A stretch of 64,000 bases of DNA from contig JAAHFX010000009.1 in the NCBI GenBank assembly GCA_010672785.1, forward strand, positions 276,516 to 340,515, read 5' to 3'. Origin of the DNA: Sphaerospermopsis sp. SIO1G1 (GTDB taxonomy: Bacteria; Cyanobacteriota; Cyanobacteriia; Cyanobacteriales; Nostocaceae). Positions 9,701 through 16,958 of the stretch are shown here, piece after piece. The first letter of the stretch is position 1, and every line of letters starts with the position of its first letter. A program made the position numbers and the translations under genes. The notes beneath the pieces are model-generated. The model did not search any database. It was given only the letters and a program-made list of their open reading frames with translations, and had not been told where the DNA came from.

Positions 9701-10238
9701 TTTAAAATTAATCCCCAAAAATCAAAGCTTACAAGCATTAGATTTCGCAGCAAATATTAACTTCTTCACCAATCCCCAACTCAGTCAATATCAAATTGTG
9801 CACTTGGCTACTCATGGTATTCTTGACAGTAAACAACCCGAATTATCTGGTTTAGTATTATCTCTATTTAATGCTAAAGGTGAACCAGAAAATGGCTTTT
9901 TACGTCTACATGATATTTTTAATTTAAATTTGTCCGCAGACTTAGTCGTTTTAAGTGCTTGTCAAACAGGTTTAGGTCAACAAATTAAAGGAGAAGGAGT
10001 AGTTGGATTAACAACTGGATTTATCTATGCAGGTAGTCCCCGTGTAGTGATGAGTTTATGGAATGTTGACGACCAAGGGACTTTCGTACTAATGGAAAAA
10101 TTTTATCAAAAAATGTTTCAAGAAGGCTTAAAACCGAGTACAGCATTGCGACAAGCCCAGATTGAAATGTTCAATGACCCAAATTTTTCTAAACCTGATT
10201 ATTGGGCAGCTTTTACTGTCTTAGGTGATTGGCGGTAA
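6690..10238 (+). CDS. WD40-TPR-CHAT protein, C-terminal part
   Basis: This is the second part of the split gene. The frame is open from 6606; the TTG at 6690 is only the first formal start and has no good ribosome binding site, so separate translation is doubtful. It holds about eight more WD40 repeats (to residue about 365) and a tetratricopeptide region (about 370-630) with repeated ALxxYNQAL helices. The C-terminal CHAT domain (from about 785) is a caspase-like peptidase fold, with the expected catalytic pair HLATHG (H1042) and SACQTG (C1091) and a final DYWAAFTVLGDW block. The catalytic residues are intact, so the protease end is not decaying. CHAT proteins with WD40 and TPR sensors are common in filamentous cyanobacteria and are thought to act in signal-triggered proteolysis. 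Substrate and trigger are unknown. Confidence 0.88.
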   Translation: MWDFSVARAAQDQTLREKAFKNKAQLLELAEDKKVKKAEFSPDGRQILTTGWDGTARLWDAQGNILTEFQIPQDNSRRPSVKKLKLSPDGRYILGISRKTAYLWDNTGNLLTKFEGHKRDVKSAEFSPDSSRILTVNSDKSARLWDIKGNLLTVFQGHDITVRSAVFSPDGRQVLTNSSGSDKTARLWDTKGNLLAVYKANNKVGFDDAKFSPNGRHILTSNSRYYGNTRLWDKKGNLLQQFTGMKDGETRSIREYIVEFSPNGNQIIIAIGFGRVRLWDIKGNLLAELLGHDSSVNTVVFSPDGRQILTSSSDKTVRLWDTKGNLLGIFRGHEERVSSAVFSPDGKKILSSSWDRTARVWDIETGIKTSAAEVAFIKGNQLATQDTIESKKQALQSFEQALKLYRTNKNNTQAALTLLSIGKIHASLGQFQSALDSYNLALPLSKQVGAEAEQADILKSLGQLYRDLADMETAVAVYNQALSLLYQLNDQEAVTAILNNIGDIHAATEKRENALKSYNQALLISRSTSNLAAEANALTGIGNIYIASQEWQSALNAYKQAFFISKYLKDKIKQTTILNQLGRIYAALGQNSIAIENYNQALSLSQQLGFQTEEANIVYNQAIFNYQQNNFKVAQTKIKTAINIIESLRTQITNQKLRLSYFASTQDYYQFYIDLLMEMHQLYPNQGYDAEALHISERARARNLLELITESHANIRTGVDTELLQAEQDIKQQLDNNEKRRVKLFSGEYTAAQKEALDTETSKLLTQYRDIQTKIRNNSPRYAAITEPQPLTLAHIQEQVLDENSIILEYYLGKDKSYLWAISKTEMTSYELPKNAEIETLVKKFRGEILKPYSTKKRVYQVAAPLTKILIEPVADKLSNKRLVIIGDGALQYLPFAALPIPESEEYQPLIINHEIISLPSASTIPLIRTEKKGRKPATKSIAILADPVFTQQDERLNNNLNNQNKLTKTNPDNLANRALQRSAFNTGIEFERLPFTRKEAETILKLIPKNQSLQALDFAANINFFTNPQLSQYQIVHLATHGILDSKQPELSGLVLSLFNAKGEPENGFLRLHDIFNLNLSADLVVLSACQTGLGQQIKGEGVVGLTTGFIYAGSPRVVMSLWNVDDQGTFVLMEKFYQKMFQEGLKPSTALRQAQIEMFNDPNFSKPDYWAAFTVLGDWR

Positions 10239-10267
10239 ACTACGCAAAAGTGACATAAATTTATTTC

Positions 10268-10483
10268 GTGAACATAGGGAAGAATTTAAAGAAGAATGCA
10301 AGTATAGAAGTTGCAAATGGTAGTTACACACCCTTTCAACTGGCAGAAATTGTTGATAAAAATAGCATAATTTCCACTGCTTTAAGTTTTCTGAAATTAA
10401 CTTATCAATATCCCATCAAAGATTTACCAAAAGCTATTACAGAAATAATTATTCAATTACCAGGTAGTGAAAAATGGCAATAA
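10268..10483 (+). pseudogene. 3' remnant of a third DUF29-like gene
   Basis: From about 10290 the translation (NASIEVANGSYTPFQLAEIVDK and onward to LPGSEKWQ) matches the last third of DUF29-like copy 2 closely. The N-terminal two thirds are missing. The first codons before 10290 look like chance reading from a GTG. Together with the 5' stub at 3571, this suggests that the WD40-CHAT gene now occupies the interior of a former third tandem copy, or that a deletion and insertion removed it. Confidence 0.72.
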
Positions 10484-10651
10484 ATAGACGACGTATGCAA
10501 GATTTGCGTTTGTCCGCATTTATTTACGTCAACAATATTCTCTGTAGTAATACCCGTACAAAATAATTACCTAAATATCTCTAGGAATATGTGCCTTTCT
10601 GGAGTAAGATAAACCTTAACAAAATCTGAAGTTATCTTACAAGAAATTATC

Positions 10652-11356
10652 ATGACAGTCGCTGCACCTTTTGATTTAGACCGTTTAAATAAGGAATTTG
10701 AAACTGCTACTCCTACAGAAGTTCTTAAATGGTCTGTAGAAAACGTACCTACAGGACTTGTACAAACTAGTGCATTTAATGTTGATGATTTAATTATCAC
10801 TGATATTCTTTATAAGCAACTCAAGCGTTCTGTTCCTGTTATCTTCCTTGACACCCTCTTCCACTTCCCTCAAACCTTAGAATTAGTTGCTAAAGCAAAA
10901 GAAGTCTATAATTTAGATTTGCAGACTTTCAAAACTCCTGATATAGATACCCGTGAAGCTTTTACTGCTAAGTATGGTGAAGCATTATGGGATACAGATA
11001 TTGCTAAATTCCACGACATTACTAAGATTGAACCTTTAACTCGTGGTTTAGATGAACTAAAAACCGTTGCTTGGATTACAGGTCGTCGTCGTGACCAAGC
11101 TGTTACTCGTGCAAATATGCCTATTTTTGAATTGGATAACCAAGGACGTTTAAAAATTAATCCTTTAGCAGCTTGGACTCGTAAAGAAAGCTGGGCTTAT
11201 GTTGCAGAACATAAAGTGATTTATAATCCTTTGCATGATCAAGGGTATCCTAGCATTGGTGATGAACCTATTACTACTAAAGTAGGTCAAGGTGAAGACG
11301 AACGTGCTGGACGTTGGAGAGGAACTGGTAAAACTGAGTGTGGTATTCATATTTAG
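10652..11356 (+). CDS. cysH: Phosphoadenylyl-sulfate (PAPS) reductase
   Basis: Thioredoxin-dependent reduction of PAPS to sulfite in assimilatory sulfate reduction, in the cytosol. The 234-residue protein has the PP-loop-like N-terminal domain, the LDTLFHFPQT substrate segment, the ITGRRRDQ arginine-rich loop and the C-terminal ECGIH motif with the catalytic Cys (C230). The paired CC motifs that bind a 4Fe-4S cluster in APS reductases are absent, which favours PAPS as substrate. A good ATG start stands at 10652. No other sulfur genes are nearby in the window. Its 5' region (10484-10651) contains no gene. Confidence 0.95.
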   Translation: MTVAAPFDLDRLNKEFETATPTEVLKWSVENVPTGLVQTSAFNVDDLIITDILYKQLKRSVPVIFLDTLFHFPQTLELVAKAKEVYNLDLQTFKTPDIDTREAFTAKYGEALWDTDIAKFHDITKIEPLTRGLDELKTVAWITGRRRDQAVTRANMPIFELDNQGRLKINPLAAWTRKESWAYVAEHKVIYNPLHDQGYPSIGDEPITTKVGQGEDERAGRWRGTGKTECGIHI

Positions 11357-11477
11357 TTGTTAGTTATATTAGTTATTAGTTATTTGTCATTGATAAAGTA
11401 TTGAATGATGGCTAATTACTAATGACTAATATTTTATCTGAATTAAGATTTCTAAGATTAAAGGATGTTCAGAAAGA

Positions 11478-12518
11478 ATGTGGAATTATGAACAATTATT
11501 TAACAGAATTGAAGAACTAGTAATGCACCATTCACCAAGTGGTGTAGAGACTGAAATTAATGATTTTTTATTGAAAAAGTTTGCAGAGATCGGTATAGAA
11601 GTTTGGTGCGATCGCGCTGATAATATTATTGCTAAAATTCCTGGAAAAAATCCAGATCAAAAAATTGCTATTACCGCCCACAAAGATGAAATTGGTGCTA
11701 TTGTTAAAAGCATTGGTAAAGATGGAAAAGTAGAAGTTCGTAAATTAGGTGGTACTTTTCCTTGGGTGTATGGTGAAGGTGTTGTAGATTTATTGGGAGA
11801 TCATCAAACTATTAGTGGTATTCTGAGTTTTGGTTCACGTCATATTTCCCATGAATCACCTCAAAAAGTGCAACAAGAAAATACTCCTGTAAAATGGGAA
11901 AATGCCTGGATAGAAACTAAACTGACAACTGCGGAATTAGAAGCAGCGGGAGTTTATCCAGGAACAAGAATGGTGGTGGGGAAACATCGCAAACGGCCAA
12001 TCAGATTAAATAATCACATTGCTAGTTATACCTTAGATAATAAAGCATCTGTTGCTATTCTTCTCTGTTTAGCTGAAACCTTAAAACAACCAATTCCCGA
12101 TGTTTATTTAGTTGCTTCTGCAAAGGAAGAAGTTGGTGCAATTGGAGCATTATTTTTCACAAATAATCAAAAATTAGATGCTCTGATCGCTTTAGAAATT
12201 TGTCCTCTTGCTCAGGAATATCCCATTGCAGATGGAGAAAACCCCGTACTTTTAATTCAAGATAGTTATGGGATTTATGATGAATATTTAAACAGAGAAA
12301 TCCGCCAATGTGCTAAACAAATAGATATAGAATTACAATTAGCTACTTTAAGTGGTTTTGGTAGTGATGCTTCCATTGCGATGAAATTTGGTCATACTGC
12401 ACGTGCAGCTTGTTTATCATTTCCTACTCAAAACACTCACGGTTATGAAATTGCCCATTTGGGAGCAATATTAAATTGTATTCAGGTGTTAAAGAAATAT
12501 TGTGAGTTTAGGGAATAA
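11478..12518 (+). CDS. M42-family metallopeptidase (glutamyl aminopeptidase-like)
   Basis: A 346-residue di-metal aminopeptidase of the M42 (tetrahedral/TET or cellulase-M-like) family. Metal and catalytic motifs are visible: AHKDEIG with H68, a YTLDNKAS block with D187, the EEVGAIG block with E217/E218, and a late HGYE segment with a metal-binding His. M42 enzymes form large cytosolic complexes that trim peptides released by the proteasome or other proteases. The start at 11478 is preceded by a weak purine stretch. The gene stands alone, about 120 bp after cysH. Substrate preference cannot be told from sequence. Confidence 0.9.
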   Translation: MWNYEQLFNRIEELVMHHSPSGVETEINDFLLKKFAEIGIEVWCDRADNIIAKIPGKNPDQKIAITAHKDEIGAIVKSIGKDGKVEVRKLGGTFPWVYGEGVVDLLGDHQTISGILSFGSRHISHESPQKVQQENTPVKWENAWIETKLTTAELEAAGVYPGTRMVVGKHRKRPIRLNNHIASYTLDNKASVAILLCLAETLKQPIPDVYLVASAKEEVGAIGALFFTNNQKLDALIALEICPLAQEYPIADGENPVLLIQDSYGIYDEYLNREIRQCAKQIDIELQLATLSGFGSDASIAMKFGHTARAACLSFPTQNTHGYEIAHLGAILNCIQVLKKYCEFRE

Positions 12519-12636
12519 ATTCTCTGTTTGATAGTTTACGGTGGAAGCTGTATATGACTTCATGACTATAATTCATACAATTCCATAAACCAATTGATAA
12601 ACCCCTGAACTTTTGTAGTTTGCGAATTTAAAGTTA

Positions 12637-12713
12637 GTAGGTTGGGTAGAGAAAACCCAACACTTTAAAATCTTGTAAAAGTCGGGTTTCACTTTATTCA
12701 ACCCAACCTACAA
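12637..12713. repeat. TAGGTTGGGT-type inverted repeat, copy 1
   Basis: The sequence begins GTAGGTTGGGT and ends ACCCAACCTACAA, forming a long imperfect hairpin around GTTTTC/AACCCAACACTT. A related copy lies at about 20837-20915. This copy is directly abutted by the 12714-12863 MITE, whose target duplication uses the repeat's own right end. Confidence 0.7.
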
Positions 12714-12863
12714 GGGAGCATCCCAAATGTGTAAGTTGATTTTTTGTTTCAGTTCAAGACGTGAAATGAACGAACCACGAAGGAACGAAGGAAGCGAAGA
12801 TAAGAAGGAAGAAGAGAGTTTTTGGTGTTGCTGCCGTTATTTTTGCAAAATTGGGATGCTCCC
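12714..12863. mobile_element. 150-bp MITE with 13-bp TIRs and 8-bp target duplication
   Basis: Perfect 13-bp terminal inverted repeats (GGGAGCATCCCAA at 12714-12726 and its complement at 12851-12863) bound a 150-bp non-coding element. Both sides carry the 8-bp direct repeat ACCTACAA (12706-12713 and 12864-12871), a clear target-site duplication. No transposase is encoded, so the element depends on a trans-acting enzyme. It inserted into the end of another small repeat. Confidence 0.88.
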
Positions 12864-12993
12864 ACCTACAATAATAGAATATCCAGGATGAAAATAAAGA
12901 TTAAATGTCTGAATCAGGATAACCAGGATTAAAGGATTTATAGGATTGTGATACTATACATTACCTATTCTGAAAACCAAAATAAATCATGTC

Positions 12994-13161
12994 ATGTTTG
13001 ATGAAATATTACAAAAAATAAGAGAGAAAATTACATCACTTCAATATTGCGGTGAAAGTTACATGACAGCAGAAACATTACATAAAATTGAACAAATTAA
13101 ACTCAACCGCAAAAATATTGCAGTTGCACGTTTTATAGATGTTGTAAGTTTGAGTGCGTAG
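12994..13161 (+). CDS. Small hypothetical ORF (55 aa)
   Basis: An ATG-started frame of 55 codons (MFDEILQKIREKI...), rich in charged and helical residues. The N-terminus resembles the first helix of small DUF4258-type cyanobacterial proteins, but the rest does not match anything I recognise, so it may be a truncated remnant. It is followed 32 bp later by a hairpin at 13193-13210. Low certainty that it is expressed. Confidence 0.3.
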   Translation: MFDEILQKIREKITSLQYCGESYMTAETLHKIEQIKLNRKNIAVARFIDVVSLSA

Positions 13162-13184
13162 AATATTTATTGATAAAATTAACC

Positions 13185-13214
13185 ATAAAAAGAGTCGGTT
13201 TTAACCGACTTTAG
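13185..13214 (-). terminator. Hairpin terminator downstream of the RTX nucleotidase
   Basis: A perfect 8-bp stem AGTCGGTT/AACCGACT (13193-13200 with 13203-13210) is followed on the minus strand by CTTTTTATG. It lies about 95 bp past the stop of the minus-strand nucleotidase gene and may serve both strands. Confidence 0.65.
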
Positions 13215-13304
13215 CTTTCAGACAGGAAATTTATTCCCTGGATATCTCTCTGCGACTCTGCGACTCTGCGTGAAACAAAATCAGCATATTTAGCAACACC
13301 ATAT

Positions 13305-15965
13305 TTACATGAATGCAAAATCAGCAGCAGTCAAACTAGCAGTATCAAAACCATTCAAAGTAGCAATTGTTTGACTACCAATCATAATTTCATTACCACC
13401 TAAAATTAAGTCGTCAAAACCAAAATCAGCACCTTGATTTTGAATACCTAAAACATCAACACCCATTTCAAAATCAACAACAGTATTAGGTGTATCAAGT
13501 AAAGCAGGATCATCACTTAAAATCCAGAATTGATCAGCACCTGTACCACCAGCGATGATATTTCCACCACCTTCTTGAACATAGAATTCATCATCACCTT
13601 CACCACCAAAAGCTCGGCCATCTGTACCTAAGAATAAAGTATCATTGCCAGTACCACCGGAGAGACGATAACCAGTAGCATCGGTAGCATCTAGGATATC
13701 ATCACCACTACCACCAAAAGCTCTGTCTCTATTTCCGACATCAATGATATCGTTGTTACTACCAGTAAAGATGCGATTATCTCTGGCAATAGTACCAGCA
13801 AAGGGAACATCTACTTGATCCGCACCTGCACCTGTGAAGATAAGATCACCCAAACCATCAAAATCTCTTCCACCAATTAAGATATCTGCATTGGGAGTTC
13901 CTGCAACTAATTCTGGGGTAATATCTAAAACTGTATCTTCCCGGAAATTGAGGTTTTGAATTCTGGTATCTGCTTCTGGGGATGTTTCGACTGTGTTGAA
14001 TGCTGCATCTCCACCGATGGGGAAATTGTCAGCTAAATATTCCGCTAGTGTATCTTGTTCTGAACCATCCGCAGCAAAGGTAGCAACACCGGTTCTGGGT
14101 GCATCGTCAGGTTGGAAGATATCAACGCGGTTTTCACCAAATTCTGGGAATGGATAATTATCTCCACCACCTGCGAGGAAATTGAGGGTAACTAAACGGA
14201 TCTCACGGTTAGCATCTCCGACTACTTCTCCATCTTCAACGATGATATCAACAACTTCGTCGGTTTCAGGATTAACAATTGCTAAACTACGAATGCGATC
14301 GCCAACTTCCAGATTACTATCAAAACTAAACTTAACTCCACTTACTTGGGGAAATTGGCCAGGAGTTGCACCATCACCACTTGCAGCTACCCCATGTTCT
14401 AAAATCTCTTCTAATTCTGCCGCAGTTACGGTCAGCAAGGATAGGCCGTTATTGAATCTTAAACTATTGACAATATCCAATTGGGAAATTTCCCCGGTTT
14501 GTTTCCCAGAAAAAGTGTTCTCTTGGGGAGGTAATAATGTTCCCACGGGATCTACTTCCCCTATCGCTGCACGAATACCACCACCATTTTTGATGGATAC
14601 TTGTACAGTCGGATCAACAGTTTGTGCAAATGCTAAGTTTGCATCCGCAGACAAATTACCCAAAGTAGTTTCTTGGGTTCTTACTTGTTCCCGACGACCT
14701 TCAATAAATACTTCAGTCTGTCCAAAAACATTACTATCTTGTGCTGCAACTAAACCTTCGACAACATTGGTTAACTGTTGAACCTGATTACCTTTTGTAC
14801 CTGCTGCAAATGCTGCATCTGTACTTCCCCATAAAGCAGCTACTTGTTCATCAGTGGTTGCAACTGGCCCATTTAAACCTAAATCTAAATCACTAACTTC
14901 ATCCAGAGGATTACCATTCCCATCCACTAAAATACCATTAGCATCAAAATCTACAACCAGTCTACCCACATAAGCATATTCACCATCGGTGCTAACAATG
15001 ACTGCGGGATCTCCATCAGCGTTGGTAGTCACGATAGGATAGGTATTTCCTGCTGTATCTCCAGAACGTAAACTGTCATCATCGTTAGCGAGAATGGTAT
15101 CAGAACCACCCGCAACGACAACATCTACACCGTTTAACTTGGTAATTAGTTCTTGTTCTAAAGCAATTTGTTGCAAGTGGGAAACTACAACAATTTTATT
15201 AATACCTTGACCTTGCAATTGATTGATGACAGGCTGCAAAATAGCAGCTAAAGCATCCATATCATTGCTATTTGTTCCCTGTACTGTTGTTCCAGAAGGA
15301 GAGGAAATACTTTCCAATAATTGAGTGGTAGCACCAACTACACCTATTTGTTCACCACCTTCTTCAATAATTGTTGCTGGGGCAATTTTTGGGGTAGTTG
15401 TTCCTGCCAAGGATGCGGTAGGATCAGTTTGAAAAGCAGTATTGGGAAGAATATCAGCAGTAAATAAACCAGATAAACTGTTATCTGCGGAAAAATCTAA
15501 GTTAGCGGATAGATAAGGAAACTGACTTCCCACCCATCTATCATCACCTAAACCTGCTCCTCGAAAGTCTGGTGAGATAATATCCCCAAATGCGTCAGAA
15601 CCAAAGTCAAATTCATGGTTTCCAATTGCAGAAGCATCAAAACCGATGATATTCATGATGGAAATATCAACTCGGCCACCACCTTCTCTTAAACCACCGT
15701 AACTATCGTTGATGGTTGCATTGGGTAAGTTAAATAATTCGTTGTAAAGATCGTTAAATATATCATTATCACGGAAAATTCTATCTCCAGCAGCGTTAAA
15801 AAATGGCCCAGCTAGGTAATTATCCCCCGCAGATAAAGTGATAGAGTTGTCAACGGAGTCTTCTAAATTATCAACAATTGCAGCAAAGTTAGGTGCAACG
15901 GAAATTGCTTCTACTCCACCTTCTAAGTCGGAGGTATGGAGAATTTGTAATCTAAAGTCTGTCAT
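13305..15965 (-). CDS. RTX-type 5'-nucleotidase/calcineurin-like phosphoesterase
   Basis: This 886-residue protein begins directly with the metallophosphoesterase fold: LQILHTSDLEGG (7-18), SAGDN (45-49) and GNHEFDFG (115-122) supply the two-metal site. A 5'-nucleotidase C-terminal substrate domain follows (about 410-640; NGGGIR motif). The last 200 residues are Ca-binding RTX-like glycine/aspartate repeats (GGSGDD, GGTGND, GGEGDD, GGTGAD), ending in a hydrophobic C-terminus. There is no N-terminal signal peptide. RTX repeats with a C-terminal signal point to type I secretion. The likely role is release of phosphate from nucleotides outside the cell. No type I transporter is nearby. I see no clear Pho box upstream, although phosphate control would be expected. 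The exact substrate is uncertain. Confidence 0.88.
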   Translation of the reverse strand: MTDFRLQILHTSDLEGGVEAISVAPNFAAIVDNLEDSVDNSITLSAGDNYLAGPFFNAAGDRIFRDNDIFNDLYNELFNLPNATINDSYGGLREGGGRVDISIMNIIGFDASAIGNHEFDFGSDAFGDIISPDFRGAGLGDDRWVGSQFPYLSANLDFSADNSLSGLFTADILPNTAFQTDPTASLAGTTTPKIAPATIIEEGGEQIGVVGATTQLLESISSPSGTTVQGTNSNDMDALAAILQPVINQLQGQGINKIVVVSHLQQIALEQELITKLNGVDVVVAGGSDTILANDDDSLRSGDTAGNTYPIVTTNADGDPAVIVSTDGEYAYVGRLVVDFDANGILVDGNGNPLDEVSDLDLGLNGPVATTDEQVAALWGSTDAAFAAGTKGNQVQQLTNVVEGLVAAQDSNVFGQTEVFIEGRREQVRTQETTLGNLSADANLAFAQTVDPTVQVSIKNGGGIRAAIGEVDPVGTLLPPQENTFSGKQTGEISQLDIVNSLRFNNGLSLLTVTAAELEEILEHGVAASGDGATPGQFPQVSGVKFSFDSNLEVGDRIRSLAIVNPETDEVVDIIVEDGEVVGDANREIRLVTLNFLAGGGDNYPFPEFGENRVDIFQPDDAPRTGVATFAADGSEQDTLAEYLADNFPIGGDAAFNTVETSPEADTRIQNLNFREDTVLDITPELVAGTPNADILIGGRDFDGLGDLIFTGAGADQVDVPFAGTIARDNRIFTGSNNDIIDVGNRDRAFGGSGDDILDATDATGYRLSGGTGNDTLFLGTDGRAFGGEGDDEFYVQEGGGNIIAGGTGADQFWILSDDPALLDTPNTVVDFEMGVDVLGIQNQGADFGFDDLILGGNEIMIGSQTIATLNGFDTASLTAADFAFM

Positions 15966-16141
15966 AGTTATATCTAAAAGAGGTTTAGATATAGGATTGA
16001 ATAATTAAGTTAAGATAGAATAAAGAATATATAAACTAGTGGTTAAATATTAATAAATTATAAGTAGTCGTGCAGAATAAATTTTATAGTTAGGAGAGGA
16101 CACAGGGAAGGAATACAGGGAGTTATGTGGACATTACCCTC

Positions 16142-16176
16142 AAAAAAGCTAAAGTGATCAGTTCAACTAATCACTT
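16142..16176 (-). terminator. Terminator after the truncated rpn gene
   Basis: Arms AAGTGAT (16152-16158) and ATCACTT (16170-16176) pair, with further pairing toward a tiny loop. On the minus strand the stem is followed by TAGCTTTTTT (16142-16147). Confidence 0.7.
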
Positions 16177-16190
16177 CATTTTAATTAAAA

Positions 16191-16538
16191 TTACTCTGGA
16201 GAATTTTGATCACCAGATTTTTCCGCAACCTTCCTAACCTCTTCAATATCCACATCTAACCTTGTCGCTATTTCTTTCACACTTAAACCCAATTCTAATA
16301 ATATCGGTACTGATTCTAACTTACCTTCTAACTTACCTTCTAACTTACCTTCTAACCTACCTTCTAACTTACCTTCTAACTTACCTTCTAACTTACCTTC
16401 TAACTTACCTTTATTTCTTTCTTCTTCCGCAACGTCTTGAAAATACCGTGTTTTCTTCAAATCATCGAAAGTAAACATTGCTTCTATCTCCTGACGAGTT
16501 AAATTATTGAATTTGTAAACTAAGATCGTCTCTAACAA
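16191..16538 (-). pseudogene. C-terminal fragment of an Rpn/PD-(D/E)XK nuclease-family protein
   Basis: A 115-residue frame beginning at a TTG with an in-frame TAA immediately upstream. It matches the C-terminal third of the Rpn (recombination-promoting nuclease, formerly PDDEXK transposase) family: LTRQEIEAMF, then a KTRYFQDVAEEE segment, a run of EGKL tetrapeptides and a helix-turn-helix-like VKEIATRLDV end. The nuclease domain itself is missing. The EGKL run is encoded by about eight 12-bp units (complement of TTACCTTCTAAC, 16318-16413), a repeat that can expand or shrink without shifting frame. In some bacteria a short C-terminal Rpn product is made on purpose as an antitoxin, but here the missing upstream part favours truncation. 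Confidence 0.7.
16318..16413 (-). repeat. 12-bp tandem repeat encoding EGKL units
   Basis: About eight head-to-tail copies of TTACCTTCTAAC, one with a C variant, inside the rpn fragment. The unit is four codons, so copy-number change would alter the protein length but not the frame. Confidence 0.9.
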
Positions 16539-16552
16539 TTAACTTTAATTGA

Positions 16553-16636
16553 AATTTCTCTGGAGAACAAGGAGAAAGTTTAGATGAATTACAGGAAAAT
16601 TTAAAAGAGGTGCTTGAACTGTGTTTAGCTGAGTAG
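16553..16636 (+). pseudogene. hicB-like antitoxin remnant
   Basis: The frame ending at TAG 16634-16636 reads SGEQGESLDELQENLKEVLE and then LCLAE. This matches the conserved C-terminal helix region of HicB antitoxins (pattern GES-eEAl-NikEaiEl-L). The N-terminal part is gone, with a stop at 16550. It lies between the rpn fragment and the intact ParDE-like pair, so this is a small toxin-antitoxin graveyard. Confidence 0.55.
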
Positions 16637-16695
16637 GAAAAGACGAAAAATTAAGATAAGTGTTATAAAATATATATTAAATACTAGAATCAATC

Positions 16696-16956
16696 ATGAA
16701 TATCCAAATTGAACCAGAATTAGAAAAAATTATTCAAGCACAAATTGCCACAGGTAAATATGCAAATCCTGAAGATGTAATTTGTAAAGCTTTGAAATTA
16801 CTTTTAGAATGGGAGAAGGGTTATCAGCAATGGGTAGAAGAAACACAGGCAAAGGTTGATATTGCTATTGAACAATTAGATAGAGGAGAAGGTATTGAGG
16901 GGGATGTGGTAATTGCAAAATTGCGGGATAAGTTGCGTCAAACAGGAGAAAGATAA
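16696..16956 (+). CDS. ParD-like antitoxin
   Basis: An 86-residue protein with an N-terminal ribbon-helix-helix type segment (MNIQIEPELEKIIQAQIATG) and the typical YANPEDVICKALKLL helix, then a charged, flexible C-terminal tail of the kind that wraps the toxin. It stands two bases upstream of the ParE-like gene, the usual antitoxin-toxin order. Such antitoxins bind both the toxin and their own promoter, so autoregulation is likely. Family assignment is good; the specific partner is inferred from position. Confidence 0.85.
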   Translation: MNIQIEPELEKIIQAQIATGKYANPEDVICKALKLLLEWEKGYQQWVEETQAKVDIAIEQLDRGEGIEGDVVIAKLRDKLRQTGER

Positions 16957-16958
16957 GG

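Noticed and set aside
10555..10580. GTA-N9-TAC upstream of cysH as an NtcA site
   Set aside because: The spacing is nine bases, not the eight required for NtcA, and there is no matching -10 box at the expected distance.
10567..10800. 77-codon minus-strand frame over the cysH start
   Set aside because: Antisense to cysH with no supporting features.
14182..14781. 199-codon plus-strand frame
   Set aside because: It lies wholly antisense to the well-supported RTX nucleotidase and has no family-like sequence.
16262..16474. Plus-strand frame coding for repeated LLTYLLTY
   Set aside because: It is the antisense reading of the EGKL 12-bp repeat in the rpn fragment; low-complexity and without a ribosome binding site.
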